Shown: positions 29,996 to 40,821 of the stretch, piece after piece
Layout: every line of letters starts with the position of its first letter
Position numbering within the stretch: position 1 is the stretch's first letter
Origin: Sabellastarte sp. h YS-2021
Lineage: Eukaryota > Annelida > Polychaeta > Sabellida > Sabellidae
Reading direction: 5' to 3'
Length of the DNA stretch: 64,000 nucleotides
Assembly (NCBI GenBank): GCA_964017235.1
Contig: OZ024939.1
Span: forward strand, 45,672,241-45,736,240
Program-made: the position numbers and the translations under genes
Notes under the pieces: generated by a model
Databases searched by the model: none
Seen by the model: the letters and a program-made list of their open reading frames with translations, nothing else
Told to the model about the DNA's origin: nothing

Positions 29996-30123
29996 AGACA
30001 CATTAAGAATGTTCATAAGAATGTCTAATCAGAAATGCCAGTACATCACCCTATGCATCACCAAGGTGGCTCCTACATCACCCTACTAGAGATGACTCAG
30101 CCATTTACTTGTCTAGTACCTAG
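29984..30123 (+). pseudogene. Duplicated ATPase 5' fragment replacing capsid C-terminus
   Basis: Diverged direct copy of 30336-30483: shared 'gataatttga', 'agacacatta', 'cagaaatgccagtacatcacc', 'ttacttgtctagt'. It begins inside the zinc-finger codons and ends at the codons leading into the P-loop. It is joined in place of the missing capsid sequence, so a recombination between capsid and an ATPase copy is implied. 30124-30295 shows no further match. Confidence 0.75.
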
Positions 30124-30295
30124 CCCATTGTTATACAGAAAAAGTGTGCCATTGATACAGTAGGAGGATGGGCAGGAGGGATCAGGTAGAAAAGAAAATA
30201 TGTAGAAGTAGCAATCAATATGAGGAGGAGAAAATATAAATAGCAGAAAATTTTACAAACGAGTTCATTTCCCAATCAGATACTGATCTGAAAAT

Positions 30296-31057
30296 ATGTC
30301 TCAGTGTCCAGTATGTGGCAAGTCCTTTACCAGAAGTGATAATTTGAAAAGACACATTAAAATGTTCATGAGAAAATGGCCCCAGAAATGCCAGTACATC
30401 ACCTTAAGCATCACCAAAGTGGTTCCTGCTTCACTGTTGCCCTACCCAAGCTGATTCATCCTTTTACTTGTCTAGTGGCTGGCCCAACAGGAAGTTGAAA
30501 AACATCATTTCTGAAAAAGTTACTGGAACTGAAAAATGAAAAGATATACCAATGTCCAGAAAAATTCTGTGGTGCTATTCTCAATGGCAGCCTCTTTATG
30601 CCACAATGAAAGATGTGGAATTCCGACAAGGTTTACCAGATGTTAGAAAACTGAAATCTTGCCTTCTGATGTTAGATGACATGATGGACCGCCTGGAGAG
30701 TGAAGTGGCTGACCTCTTTACCAAAGGGAGTCATCATAAAAATATATCTGTCATTGCAGTGACCCAGAATGTGTTTCACCAAAGCAGATTCCAGAGGACT
30801 ATCAGTTTGAACACACACTACATGGTCCCGTTTAAAAATCCCAGAGATGCCAGCCAGATTCAACAGTTGGCCAGACAGATGTACCCCAAAGATCCAGAAT
30901 ACCTTGTGCAGGTGTATGAAAGAGTGATGACCCTGAGACCGTATAGCTATCTGTTCATTGACCCTCAAGCAGGAAACACCGGATAATATGAGACTGAGAG
31001 CAAATATATTACAAAATGAAGAACGATATTATTGTCAAAGAAAAAATAAACTTGTAT
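30296..31057 (+). pseudogene. Polinton A packaging ATPase with N-terminal C2H2 zinc finger, broken
   Basis: Starts at the ATG at 30296 with a C2H2 finger 'CPVCGKSFTRSDNLKRHIK', as in many Polinton ATPases. A shifted frame leads to the P-loop, where the Gly codon of 'GPTGSGK' is a TGA (about 30496-30498). A 1-base loss near 30560 precedes the 144-codon frame with 'KSCLLMLDDMMD' (Walker B), 'TKGSHHKNISVIAVTQNVFH' and 'TISLNTHYMVPFKNPRD'. A last frameshift near 30983 precedes the family end 'MRLRANIL'. FtsK/HerA-type motor that packages element DNA into capsids. Unit 2 has Asp to Asn near 30687, next to the Walker B acids. Confidence 0.85.
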
Positions 31058-31218
31058 GATCTTTAACGCCTTGTTTTTCTTGAGTTGAAGAATTTGCTGG
31101 TTCAAAATAGATCAATCAGATGCTTGCATCACCCATCAAACAATCAAACACCTCCACCACTCCATTAACCAATCAATGACATCATTAACAAATCATGTCA
31201 TCAACCAATCAAATAGAT
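31058..31218. repeat. Right end of Polinton A, candidate TIR
   Basis: Non-coding, rich in 'caatca' steps (about 31130-31214), with 'catcaaccaatcaaat' complementary to the left-end unit. The next unit's PLE starts at 31219. Confidence 0.4.
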
Positions 31219-31382
31219 ATTCCAAGTTATTAAAGTTTTGCTGCTTCGCTCTTTTAAGTATCCATATAAAATAATAAACAAAGTAAAAACAAAGAGCATG
31301 AATTGTTTTATATGGATATATATATTTTATTTTATATGGATACTTAAAAGAGCGAAGCAGCAAAACTTTAATAACTTGGAAT
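31219..31382. repeat. PLE 5' inverted leader: perfect 56-bp arms
   Basis: 31219-31274 and 31327-31382 are exact reverse complements. The 52-bp loop starts with the complement of the PLE 3' terminus (31275-31297, 'aaacaaagtaaaaacaaaga'). Read on the minus strand, 31297-31219 is a PLE 3' end followed by a PLE 5' leader, i.e. a relic head-to-tail junction folded back onto the element. Confidence 0.9.
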
Positions 31383-31408
31383 ATCTATGTGACAAAAAAG
31401 CTGCCATT

Positions 31409-32536
31409 ATGAGGAACTTTATATCTCAATTCCACAGAAAATTGTGTGTTTTCGTGACAAGTTATAGTGATGCAGTTCAGCGTGAGGCAAGGAGAAAGGG
31501 TTTAGCTACCTTCAACAAAACCAGATTTGCATCTCACAGAAGATTTCTTGTATCTTGTTTGGATAAAAAAGTGGTTCCAAATGGGTTTTTGTTGAAATTC
31601 CATGGACAGTCTTTGAAGTGTCGGAAAATTGTGAAAAATTGTTCCTTCAATCTGATGAGGGATAGCCTTAGAGAAAACAACTTCAAGTTACAGAGACATT
31701 CAAAGGACATTGATTATAGTACAGAGAAACTTAAGGTTTGGTGTACTTCTATTGAGTTTGGTGAAATTTGTCAATACATCCATCAGTGCAATAAAGAACT
31801 TCATGTGATATTTGAAGAGATTAAATCAAAGAAGTTGAAAAGTTTACTTCCTCCGGTCAAAGAAATTTCTGAAAATAAACTTGTTGTAACTATTCCATCT
31901 GATCTTCCTTTGGACAGTTCAGAGTGTAGTCTTCTTGGCAAAGGTCTAGGATTTGTACCTACCAATAGGAAGCCTGAGAAGTTTCAAAGTCTTCAAGATC
32001 TTTCCAAATTTTATAGAAAAATTAGACTCCACGCTTTCTTTAATAATTTGGACCAGACAATTGAAGACAGACTACAGACAGGATTTTCCCAAGAGGATGA
32101 GTTTACAAGGCTTGAGAAAAGAAATTCTACTTTTACACCACGTGAGGGACAATTTGAGGACAATGAGCAAAAGGCCCTGAAAAGACTAAGACAGAGGAAA
32201 GATATTGTGATTAAGCCAGCAGACAAAGGGGGTGCAGTTGTTGTGTGGAGAAAGGATTTGTACCAAAAAGAAGCAGAGCAACAGTTGTCAAATGAACGTT
32301 TTTATACACGTTTAGAGACAGATAGGACTGATGAAATTAACACGTTTATCAAGAGTGAAATAGATTCAATGATATGTGCAAGAGACCTTCCAGATACGGC
32401 AGCAGCTTTATTGGTTGAGAAACCGAAATGTAGCAATTTTTATATTTTGGACCAGACAATTGATGACAGACTACAGACAGGATTTTCCCAAGAGGATGAG
32501 TTTACAAGAACTGTATGTACTGGTCACAGTTTCTGA
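31409..32536 (+). pseudogene. PLE polyprotein N-terminal part (unit 2)
   Basis: 375 codons from the ATG at 31409 (the frame is open further up to 31238 through the leader, including ATG at 31301, so the start is uncertain). N-terminal basic region ('QREARRKGLATFNKTRFASH'), then 'SLLGKGLGFVPTNRKPEKF', typical of PLE N-termini, and 'DIVIKPADKGGAVVVW'. After 'SNFYIL' the RT palm is absent and a second copy of 'DRLQTGFSQEDEF' leads to the stop. Gives the 5' end missing from the unit 1 copy; the overlapping part is identical in protein sequence. Confidence 0.85.
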
Positions 32537-32878
32537 AGTAGTGCGAATTTCCTTGAGATTGTGTGTCAAAATCAGCTGGAATTAGCACATCGGTTTACTA
32601 CAAAGAAACTGACAGTCATGCTTACCTTAAATATGGTTCCTCCCATCGAAATTCATGCAAAAATGCCATTAGATTTTCACAATTTCTCCGTTTGAAGCGC
32701 GTGTGTTCTGATAGACATAAAGAGGTAGCTATTCACTTCAACTCTTTGGGTCACAGTTTAGATCATTTCAGAGTGCAAGTTCTGTTTGAAAACATCAATG
32801 GTAATTCCTCAAGGAAATTCACACTGACTTCAGAAACTGTGAAAGTATACTGAAAGGATGGGTGGAAATTGCTAACAA
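32537..32878 (+). pseudogene. PLE patchwork segment (units 2/3 form)
   Basis: Three pieces in 340 bp. A body fragment runs to about 32714. Then comes a ~92-bp direct fragment of the endonuclease region ('HKEVAIHFNSLGHSLDHF', 32715-32806). A ~70-bp inverted fragment (about 32808-32878) follows, the remnant of palindrome arm 1. Unit 1 has about 2 kb of inverted sequence here instead. Confidence 0.8.
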
Positions 32879-33953
32879 AAAGATATATTGATGATATTTT
32901 GGGTGCAACTTCAATGTCTAGAGAAGATCTTGATAAATTTATTACCTTTGTTAGCAATTTCCACCCATCCTTTCAATATACTTTCACAGTTTCTGAAGTC
33001 AGTGTGAATTTCCTTGACATTAAGTTGTGTGTCAAAGCAGATGCAATTAGCACATCGGTTTACTACAAAGAAACTGACAGTCATGCATACCTTAAATATG
33101 GTTCCTCCCATCCTAAGACCTGTAAAAATGCTATTCCATTTTCACAATTCCTCCGTTTGAAGCGCCTATGTTCTGATAGGCAGGATTTGAAGACAAAAGA
33201 GAAGGAAATGGAACATTTCTTTCTAGCAAGAGATTATCCCCAGAATATTGTCTCTAAGGCCAAAGATAGAGTTTCTCATATCAGTAGAGCTGATGCTTTG
33301 AAACAAAAAGAACCTGCTGAAGAAATGAATAGGGTTATACTTACCCTTACATACAACTCTCACAGTAAGGCAATCAAAGACATTGTGGAGAAGAATTTCC
33401 ACATGCTAAATCTAGACGAGGAAGTGGGTTATTTGTTTCAAGAAAAACCTCTCTGATTTCATACCGTAGGGACAGGAACATAAGAGACATACTGGTCCAC
33501 TCTAAATTCAGTTCCAAAGATGTATCTGGCATAACTTTGCCATGTGGTAGAAAACATTGTCTTACATGTCCCTTTGTTTTCAATGAGGTACACACAGTTG
33601 AGGGGCCTAGAGGTAAATTTACTCCTTCAGGCAGTTTTTCTTGTATCACCAAAGATGTCATTTATTGCATTGAATGTATTAGATGTGGAGAGATTTATAT
33701 TGGGGAAACAGAAAGAAGGTTAGGAGATAGGATAAGAGAACACTTGAGAGATGTCAAGAACAAGAATAGACATAAAGAGGTAGCTATTCACTTCAACTCT
33801 TTGGGTCACAGTTTAGATCATTTCAGAGTGCAAGTTCTGTTTGAAAACATCAATGGTAATTTGGCCAGGAAAATCAAAGAAAGTTACTTCATTATGAAAT
33901 TTGGCTGTGTGTACCCACTGGGTATGAACAGGGACAATGGAATTGTAGTATAA
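32879..33953 (+). pseudogene. PLE C-terminal half, YIDD to GIY-YIG (unit 2)
   Basis: Same as 3109-4182 with the extra-CT frameshift (stop at 33454-33456) but without the 1-bp loss of unit 1. The endonuclease frame therefore reads from the cysteine linker 'CGRKHCLTC' through 'VIYCIECIRCGEIYIGE' to the end. The stretch of about 70 bp that precedes it is inverted. Confidence 0.85.
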
Positions 33954-34114
33954 ATGTTATCTCTCTTACAATTTGTTTAATTCTAATTCTTTTGTTGAGG
34001 ATATTAATTTTTATTGTCATAGCTCAAATTGTTCTTATATAAGAAATTTTGGATTTTTTTGACATTATAGTGAATTTTAAAAAAATTTGAAAAAATTAAA
34101 AATTTTCGATTTTG

Positions 34115-34199
34115 TGACGTCATAGTGAAAAATTGCAAAAAATTAAAAATTTTGATTTTTGTGACGTCATAGTAAAAAAATTTTTTTTTAGTGACGTCA
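34115..34199 (+). promoter_or_regulatory. CRE-like cluster (unit 2 PLE)
   Basis: Three exact TGACGTCA sites at 34115-34122, 34162-34169 and 34192-34199, unchanged from unit 1. Confidence 0.5.
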
Positions 34200-34348
34200 T
34201 CTTAAAATTTATGACGTAAATATGGCTAAATATGTGTTTTATGTAATAATGACGTGATTTGGTTTGTTAAAACGTCATTTTGATGTAATTTTGTTTATTT
34301 ACATATAAAAAGAGCTTTTTTTCAAATTTAAACAATTGTAAGCTATTT

Positions 34349-34373
34349 CTGATGAAGGAGTGAGGCTCCGAAA
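34349..34373 (+). ncRNA. Hammerhead-like core (unit 2 PLE 3' end)
   Basis: Identical to the motif at 4578-4602: CTGATGA, GGAG/CTCC hairpin, GAAA. Confidence 0.4.
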
Positions 34374-34423
34374 GCTTAAATAAATTTATTTATTTTATAC
34401 GCTCTTTGTTTTTACTTTGTTTA

Positions 34424-35080
34424 CTATTTCATAAATCTAAAGTCATTTAAAGACTGGAACAGTTTAAGGTTGGCAGAAACTCCATTAAGAATGGCTCTAT
34501 TTTCCCCTTGACAAATATCTAGATATAAACATCCCTCAATATTGGCTGCATCTCCATCTTTGGTAGGTCTTCCCCTTTCTGTATATCCACTATTGCTCCC
34601 TATATATTCTAATTCATCTAAATGTCCTGCCTGATCCTTAAAAAACATGGCTGCCTGAGCCTGTGATAATATCGTATTGTTGCTAGATCCTAAGAGTAGA
34701 TCGATAAGTGCCTTATAAGGATAATTAACACCAACATCCGGTGAGATAAGTTTCTGATTTAATGATAAATCAACCTGTCTGAAAATGGAATGTAAAGTAA
34801 AATTAACACGGGATACTTGATTACAATTAGGTGTGGGATCACCATTGAGAGTTCTGTCTTTAATCTTATATCCTTCCTCATCTGTGATTATATATTTTAT
34901 ACGTAGTTTGCTCTTTCCTAGACTAATGTAGTCTACAGAAGTTCCTGGTATACTAAATTCTATAACACTTCCCTCTGATATTGCTGCAATAGGATTGTAA
35001 TCTACCCAGTATTCTTTAACAATCGTCTTATCAGTAGGAGGTGGAGCAAATAGAGAAAGCGAGGTTTGCACTACATCCAT
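34424..35080 (-). pseudogene. Polinton B major capsid N-terminal part (unit 2)
   Basis: Protein identical to the unit 1 copy; truncated by the same PLE 3' end. Confidence 0.85.
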
Positions 35081-35096
35081 ATGGAACTGTATTTGA

Positions 35097-35407
35097 TTAC
35101 CTTATTTTAAAAAAAAATTTTTACTTGTCACGTTTGCTTTTTTTATCTTTTCCCCTTGCTTTGTCACCTTCTTCTTCTTTTTGATTGAGGATCTGTTAGA
35201 CTTGCTTTTACCCCTATCTTTTCCTCCTATTTGAAAACTTTTTGCTTTTTGCCCTCTATTTATATCTGACTAGAATCTAACCTCACTTTTAGCCTCTTCA
35301 ACTGCTGCCTGTGTTGGATTGACTATTGAAATATCAATGTTTTTATTGCTTTTATTCTTTTCATTCTCCTCTTCACTATCTAGAACATAATTTTTGGACA
35401 GGTCCAT
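35097..35407 (-). pseudogene. Polinton B PX-like remnant (unit 2)
   Basis: Same in-frame TAG (35270-35272) and Lys/Arg-rich tail as at 5326-5636. One T/A change lies in the A/T run near its end (35106 region). Confidence 0.5.
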
Positions 35408-35436
35408 TTTACCTTCTATACATTTTTGACAAAACT

Positions 35437-35872
35437 TTAAATATTTATTGATAACTTTTTCCTTCTTTTCTTTCTTAGATGCAAAGTTAATTCAACCACT
35501 CCAGTTAAACTACTCACAAAACGAAGGTTCTTATTCTTTATATATATACCGATTCGACTGAAATTTTTGGTTTTAACTGGTAAATAGTAAATTTTATTAA
35601 ATATTTGGTATTTACTGGAATTGGGTTTAGGTAACAACCTTAAAACACTTTGCATTGAGTTCCTAACATAAGAATAATCTACAATATCTGAAAGTAAATA
35701 TAATGTTTCATTAGTGACAGTACTCGCAGAGAAATCACAAATCCCAACCACCCAGTCTCCACTTAAAGTAGTTCTCTCAGGCAACTCGACGGTAAAATTG
35801 GAAGCTCTGTTATTCGGATGAAAGTTTAAGGAATCTATAGAAGATAAAAAAATGAATCCTGTCCTCCTCCAT
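35437..35872 (-). pseudogene. Polinton B penton N-terminal half (unit 2)
   Basis: As 5666-6101. A G/C change near 35858 alters the codons just after the ATG. Confidence 0.7.
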
Positions 35873-35927
35873 CCTGATTGTTATTTAGAATCCCTAATTA
35901 TATCATGCTTTATTATATATTTAAATC

Positions 35928-36936
35928 CTATATATTTTCCACCTGTTTTTCTGGAATCCAAGAATTGAACTTTGATGGCCATCCCTTCCATTTCACTAAT
36001 ATTTCCACCTCTCCACTCTTTTTCTTTCTTTTTTGAGAATTTCTTCAATTTTCTACATTATATCAGAATCTAAAAATGCTGATTGCAATTCTGGTTCATA
36101 AAAAAACCTGTATTACCTCATTATTGTAATCTTTTAACTCATACATGGGTATATTTGGTATAATTTACAATTAACGACAGTGAATATTTCCCCAGACCAT
36201 TTCTCAGTGTATTCTTTATCAAACATATTTTTAGATGACTTATCTTAACCCTATCAGATATCTCGAATTTAAAACTTTTTGGTTTTAAGGTTTGCATAAT
36301 TTTCGGATTTTGATATTGTTTTTTGGAGGCGAAATAACTTTTAGGATATTTCAAGTTATCATACTGATTCTTCCATACCAAATAAGGATTTTTTTATTTT
36401 ACATCTTTTGGACTCATTTTAATTGATCTACGCTTCGAATTATTGTAACCGTAAGTAACATCAGGTGGAATACCAACCCATCTTAAAGTGTCCTTTTCAC
36501 TTAAATATTTCAGTATTTTACTTCTAATAGTTTTAATAACTCTTTCAGTGTAATTAGCTTTAGTTTTATAATATGTATACAAATGTTTTATGTTATTTTG
36601 ATTTAATAACCTATTAAAATTTCGGTTTTCATATTCACTTCCTTGGTCAGTTCTTAAGATTTTAGGTTTCCCAATTTTTTCCTTAATTAGTCTTTGAAAT
36701 ATGTTTATCATTTCTTCCCCTCTTAAGCTTTTCATTTCTGCTGTGTATAAGTATCTAGTAAATATATCTATAAATACTGCAAAGTAGGAGTAACCATCAT
36801 TTTCTTCCTTATATTTCACTATATTAGCAGTATCCCATTGATAATTAGATGCAAAGGCTAGGACTTTAGGTCTTCGAAAACTCCTTCGAACTGGGTGAAA
36901 AGTGGTGTTAATATATATTTGTTCATTCTAAAATTT
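35928..36936 (-). pseudogene. Polinton B integrase (unit 2)
   Basis: As 6157-7165, with the same missing first catalytic Asp and frame breaks. A silent G/A change near 36798 and a T/A change near 35924 distinguish it. Confidence 0.85.
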
Positions 36937-37168
36937 TTTCAATATGATACTTAATTGATACAAGGAGATTGGTTAATCAGTCAAAATGTTTTCTGGCTAT
37001 ACCTCTTCTCCCCCTTCTGACTTAATAAATTTTTAAAGAATTTTTAGGTAACAAAAAGGGCAAACAGGATATTGACCTTTATATAGTTAAGAGAATTAGG
37101 GGATTAAAGAAAATGTTTATTTTCAATGATTTATTTCATCCTCATTTAATAATTTTTTTTTACTTATT

Positions 37169-37875
37169 TCATTTGTATATTATTGTATCTTCATCAGGAA
37201 AGTTTCTAGTTTTCAACATATAAATATCATTAATCACTGGTGACAAATCGATCAGCAGATAACCGAAGGGGGTCTCGGTTGCATCCAAATAAACATCTGA
37301 TAATTTCTTTTGAATACCTATTTGTCGTCCAAGTAACTTAATTTGTTGAGTATCCCTGGGATTTTTAAATGAAATAAAGTAATGAGTATTTAAGGATATA
37401 TCTCTGCAATATTTACCCTGATGAAATAAATTTTGTAAAATTAACATTACACTAATATTCCTATGATGTGACTCTCTACTGAAAAGATTAGCAATAAAAA
37501 TGTTATTCAAGGCCGGAATCTGGAGGTCATCTATAACTACTATGCTATGCTTAGAATTAGGAAATTGCTTAAAATCTTCTTTTGAAGGCAATCCCTGTCT
37601 GAACTCTATATGTCCATTTGTCTCTTGTTCAAAATTATCCTGCCAGTTGTTATAAAAATAATAGATTTTTTAACCTTTTCTGTAAACATCTAATTGATAT
37701 TCTTCAGCAATCTCACTACAAACGTAGATTTACCGGATCCGGTTGGACCACATATAATAGAGGTGAATGGATTTTTAAAGAGAAAAGGATCCATAAATTG
37801 CATTGTCATGGCACTGTACAAGCTGATAAGTGATTTCAGGCCAGATATAACAGGAATCTGACTTTTTTCAATCAA
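37169..37875 (-). pseudogene. Polinton B packaging ATPase (unit 2)
   Basis: Identical in protein pieces to 7398-8104, Walker A 'GPTGSGKSTF' intact, same mid-gene frameshift. Confidence 0.85.
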
Positions 37876-38257
37876 GAGGTATCAGTCAAATGGAGAGCAA
37901 TAATCCACACTGTGTTGGAAAGCTAGCCAATAAAATGTGTGTTGAAAGCAATGTTATCTATGCCAGCTTGCTGCATCTCCCCTGCTCTTTTATATCTCTT
38001 TGCAGACTGGAGTGTGTGAGATTAAGAAATTTGCTCTTTATTTTCACAGTTTTTGTGTAACATTTCTGATTCTAAAATGGTAGGCTGCGCAGTGACCTTG
38101 GACACGTCTTTTGTGCAATTCAGAAATCGCGAATATAGAACGGTAAATAAAGTAGCGCTGTTGAATTCTATGTACATCATCCCTTTGCATACAAATGTAA
38201 ACAAACAACTCACGGTAAAATAAAACGTAAATTATATGCAGCAAATATAAATGACTT
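37876..38257. other. No recognised feature (unit 2)
   Basis: Copy of 8105-8486 with a C to T change at 38058. Confidence 0.5.
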
Positions 38258-38405
38258 ATAGGAATATAGCACTCAAAAGCCGTCTAAACGCAGAATTTTA
38301 GACTGGTTGGCGTGGTCAGAGCACGAAGGTGAAGCCTGAGTGCTTGACAATTGCAACCAGTCTAAAATTCTGCATTTAGACGGCTTTTGAGTGCTATATT
38401 CCTAT
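38258..38405. mobile_element. Palindromic MITE, copy 1 (unit 2)
   Basis: 148 bp, same termini and arms as 8487-8634. Confidence 0.75.
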
Positions 38406-38792
38406 TCTAATATGACTGTTTACAACAAAATACTTAAAACACTTGTAAGATTAAGAAAAAATTATCCAAGTGAATGCAATAGGGTGCCGCCATGTTGGCT
38501 GTTCCATCAAGTAAACAGTGGTGGTTTTTTCTCCAAAAATATACAGTAAATTTTTTCTGAATCAAGGTACAGGCAAACAATTCAAAAATGCACAACTTTA
38601 TACACTATCTCATGGTATTTTAAAAAAAATTGTGAAAACAAACTTATAGACTATTGTTTTTCAGCCAATAATTATGCATGGCGAAGTTGATAACAGCCGT
38701 AATGTTGATGCAGAATTTTAGACAGTTTAGAAATTACTCTCAACCAATCAGAATGACGGACACATCCGTGTCATGTTAGAATCTGGTTTGGT

Positions 38793-38940
38793 ATAGGAAT
38801 ATAGCAGAAAAAAACATCTAAACGCAGAATTTTAGATGGGTTGACGTGGTATGAGCACGAAGGCAAAGCCTGAGTGCTTATCCCACGTCAACCCGTCTAA
38901 AATTCTGCGTTTAGACGTTTTTTGAATGCTATATTCCTAT
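38793..38940. mobile_element. Palindromic MITE, copy 2 (unit 2)
   Basis: 148 bp, same as 9021-9168. Confidence 0.75.
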
Positions 38941-39345
38941 TTTAACATGACTGTTTAAAATATAATACCTAAAACACTTATAAGATTAATAAAAATTATC
39001 CAAGTGAATGCAATAGAGCGCCGCCATGTTGGCTGTTCCACCAATTTAACAGGGATGATTTTTTTTCTCTTAAGATATACCGTAAATTTTTTTTCTGTTT
39101 TTTTTTCTTTTACATTTGAAAGAATTGTTTCTTTTAAAAGAAATTTTCCTTTTTACAATCGTTTTGCACCATAACTAATGTAAATAACAAAACCATAAAT
39201 ATTTTCTTCTGTTTATTAAAAATGCATGGGGAAGTTGATGCAACAGCCTTCATGTTGATTCAGAATTTTAGATGGTTTAGAAATCGCTCTCGGCCAATCA
39301 GAATGACGGACACATCCATGTCATGTTAGAATTTTGGTTTCATAA

Positions 39346-40473
39346 GCCTCTTTCCCGTTCCAAGCATCTGACAATCCATTTCTGGCAGTGTTTACTTCCG
39401 TAGGGAACAACAGGAATCGAGATTTTCTGGGGATATATTCTTGTGGTGTTATATATAGCAAAGTTATTTGACAATGTATGTATAATAATTATCAATTGAT
39501 GCATAATACTTATTTTGATGCATTTTATAACGGCTGTCATGTTTCAGTTTTAGTGTATTTATCTTTTAAAATGAAGGGTACATGAAACTCCAGGAGCCTG
39601 TCAGGAGTGCTTACATGTTTTACGTTGGTTCAACTGATCACCATCGCCAGATTATGGTCACCCCCCTGAATAACTACTTTGATTTTGGAATCATTTTTCC
39701 TTCATTGTGCTTTGTTTTAAACTATAGGGATGAGAATTTTAGGGGGATACTTCGATTTTACAGCAAGGTTATGTCCCGGGACATCCCGATATGTAACATA
39801 TTGGCTATATGTCTTGAAGTGCTACTGTAAAGTGTGAGAACTGGGAAGTGTTTCATCTAGGGAAGTGCTTTATATCACGGGATGCCTTGTTTTACGATAG
39901 TAGCAACATTTTACAAAATGAAAGCCTAAAAAAGATTAAATGCTTTAAACTCTGAACTCACAGCAGTAGCACCAACTCATCAATTTTCATGAGAAGATAT
40001 GAGGTCATGGATGTCCCGGGTTTTTCTAACAATATTTTATAAAATGGAACCTTCAATGAAGATCAATTAAATACCTTAAACTTGGGAATTCACGGCAGTA
40101 GCATCAACTGATTAATATTCATGAGAAGATAGGTCACAGATTTCCTGGAAAACTAACGATAAAAAAATCAACCAATGAAATTATTTCCCAACATTTAGCC
40201 AGTAATTTACATATCGGGATGTCCCGTGATTTAACCATTGCATCGATTTTATGGTGACCTTAAACAGTAAATATTAATGCAGCCATATAGTCATAAAATT
40301 TGAATAAAACCTGTTCCAAGCATCTGAGTATCCATTTCTGGCAGTGCTTCCATAGGGAACAACAGGAATAATTGCTCAAAAGCTATATTTTGTAAAGAGT
40401 TGTATGGCTCTTTCCCGTTCCAAGCATTTGAGAACCCATTTCTGGCAGTGTTTACTTCCGTAGGGAACAACAG
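39346..40473 (+). repeat. Three ~65-bp dispersed repeats (unit 2)
   Basis: Copies at about 39346-39415, 40310-40369 and 40405-40473. Between the first two lies the 19-bp inverted-repeat-bounded stretch (39779-40225). Confidence 0.7.
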
Positions 40474-40821
40474 CTCAGAAGCTTTTCTCCACTACAGATT
40501 TTGAAATGACTGTAAATAAAGTATAATTATATAGAACACCTCACTAAAGGAGTCTTTGGGAAGTTTATATGTGGTAATAAGGTTTTCCATTTCAAAACAG
40601 CACTTTTCGTTAGAGAAAATGCATTAAATGAAGGATATATGTCACCAATAGTATAGTTTTAATAGAAAAGAAATGTCACATGACACAGAAAACCACTCTG
40701 GTTATTTGATAATGTTGGACTTTAGACAAAACTTACCTGAGACAAAAGTTTCAACTTTAAGACTGGATTTAAGCTTAAGACCTGGCTAAGTTTAAGACCT
40801 TTCATGAATACGGGCCCTGGA
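40474..40821. other. No recognised feature (unit 2)
   Basis: Copy of 10702-11049. Confidence 0.4.

Larger units (their letters stand above)
1..31218. repeat. Tandem array unit 1 (left-truncated)
   Basis: First copy of a head-to-tail array. The first base of the window corresponds to 31753 in unit 2, so about 530 bp of the unit's PLE 5' end lie outside. Sequence from 3099 to the end matches unit 2 at an offset of 29770-29779. The unit differs from units 2 and 3 by about 2 kb of extra, mostly inverted PLE sequence between about 975 and 3100. The unit edge is set at the PLE 5' end for convenience; the true duplication breakpoint cannot be located inside a tandem array. Confidence 0.95.
25640..31218 (+). 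mobile_element. Polinton/adintovirus-like element A (decayed, unit 1)
   Basis: Plus-strand cluster: small membrane protein, integrase, two conserved small proteins, penton, PX-like, major capsid (truncated), packaging ATPase. The gene order penton-PX-capsid matches element B. No polymerase or protease gene. Candidate terminal inverted repeats are short: 'gattggttgatga' units at 25640-25870 and their complement at 31140-31218. The right end abuts the PLE of the next unit. Confidence 0.85.
31219..34429 (+). mobile_element. Rearranged Penelope-like element (unit 2)
   Basis: Starts with a 56-bp inverted leader, then the N-terminal ORF, patched body fragments, C-terminal ORF with GIY-YIG endonuclease, AT-rich 3' region, and ends at the same 3' terminus as the mini-PLE. 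No target duplication: the left flank is Polinton A, the right flank is the cut capsid gene of Polinton B. The RT core is missing. Confidence 0.88.
34430..37875 (-). mobile_element. Polinton element B (unit 2)
   Basis: Copy of 4659-8104 at +29771 with the same gene order and lesions. Confidence 0.85.
38258..39336. repeat. Duplicated MITE-bearing segment (unit 2)
   Basis: Copy of 8487-9564 with MITEs at 38258-38405 and 38793-38940. One extra T in the T-run near 38529. Confidence 0.85.

Noticed and set aside
30672..30968. 98-residue minus-strand frame
   Set aside because: Antisense shadow of the Polinton A ATPase.
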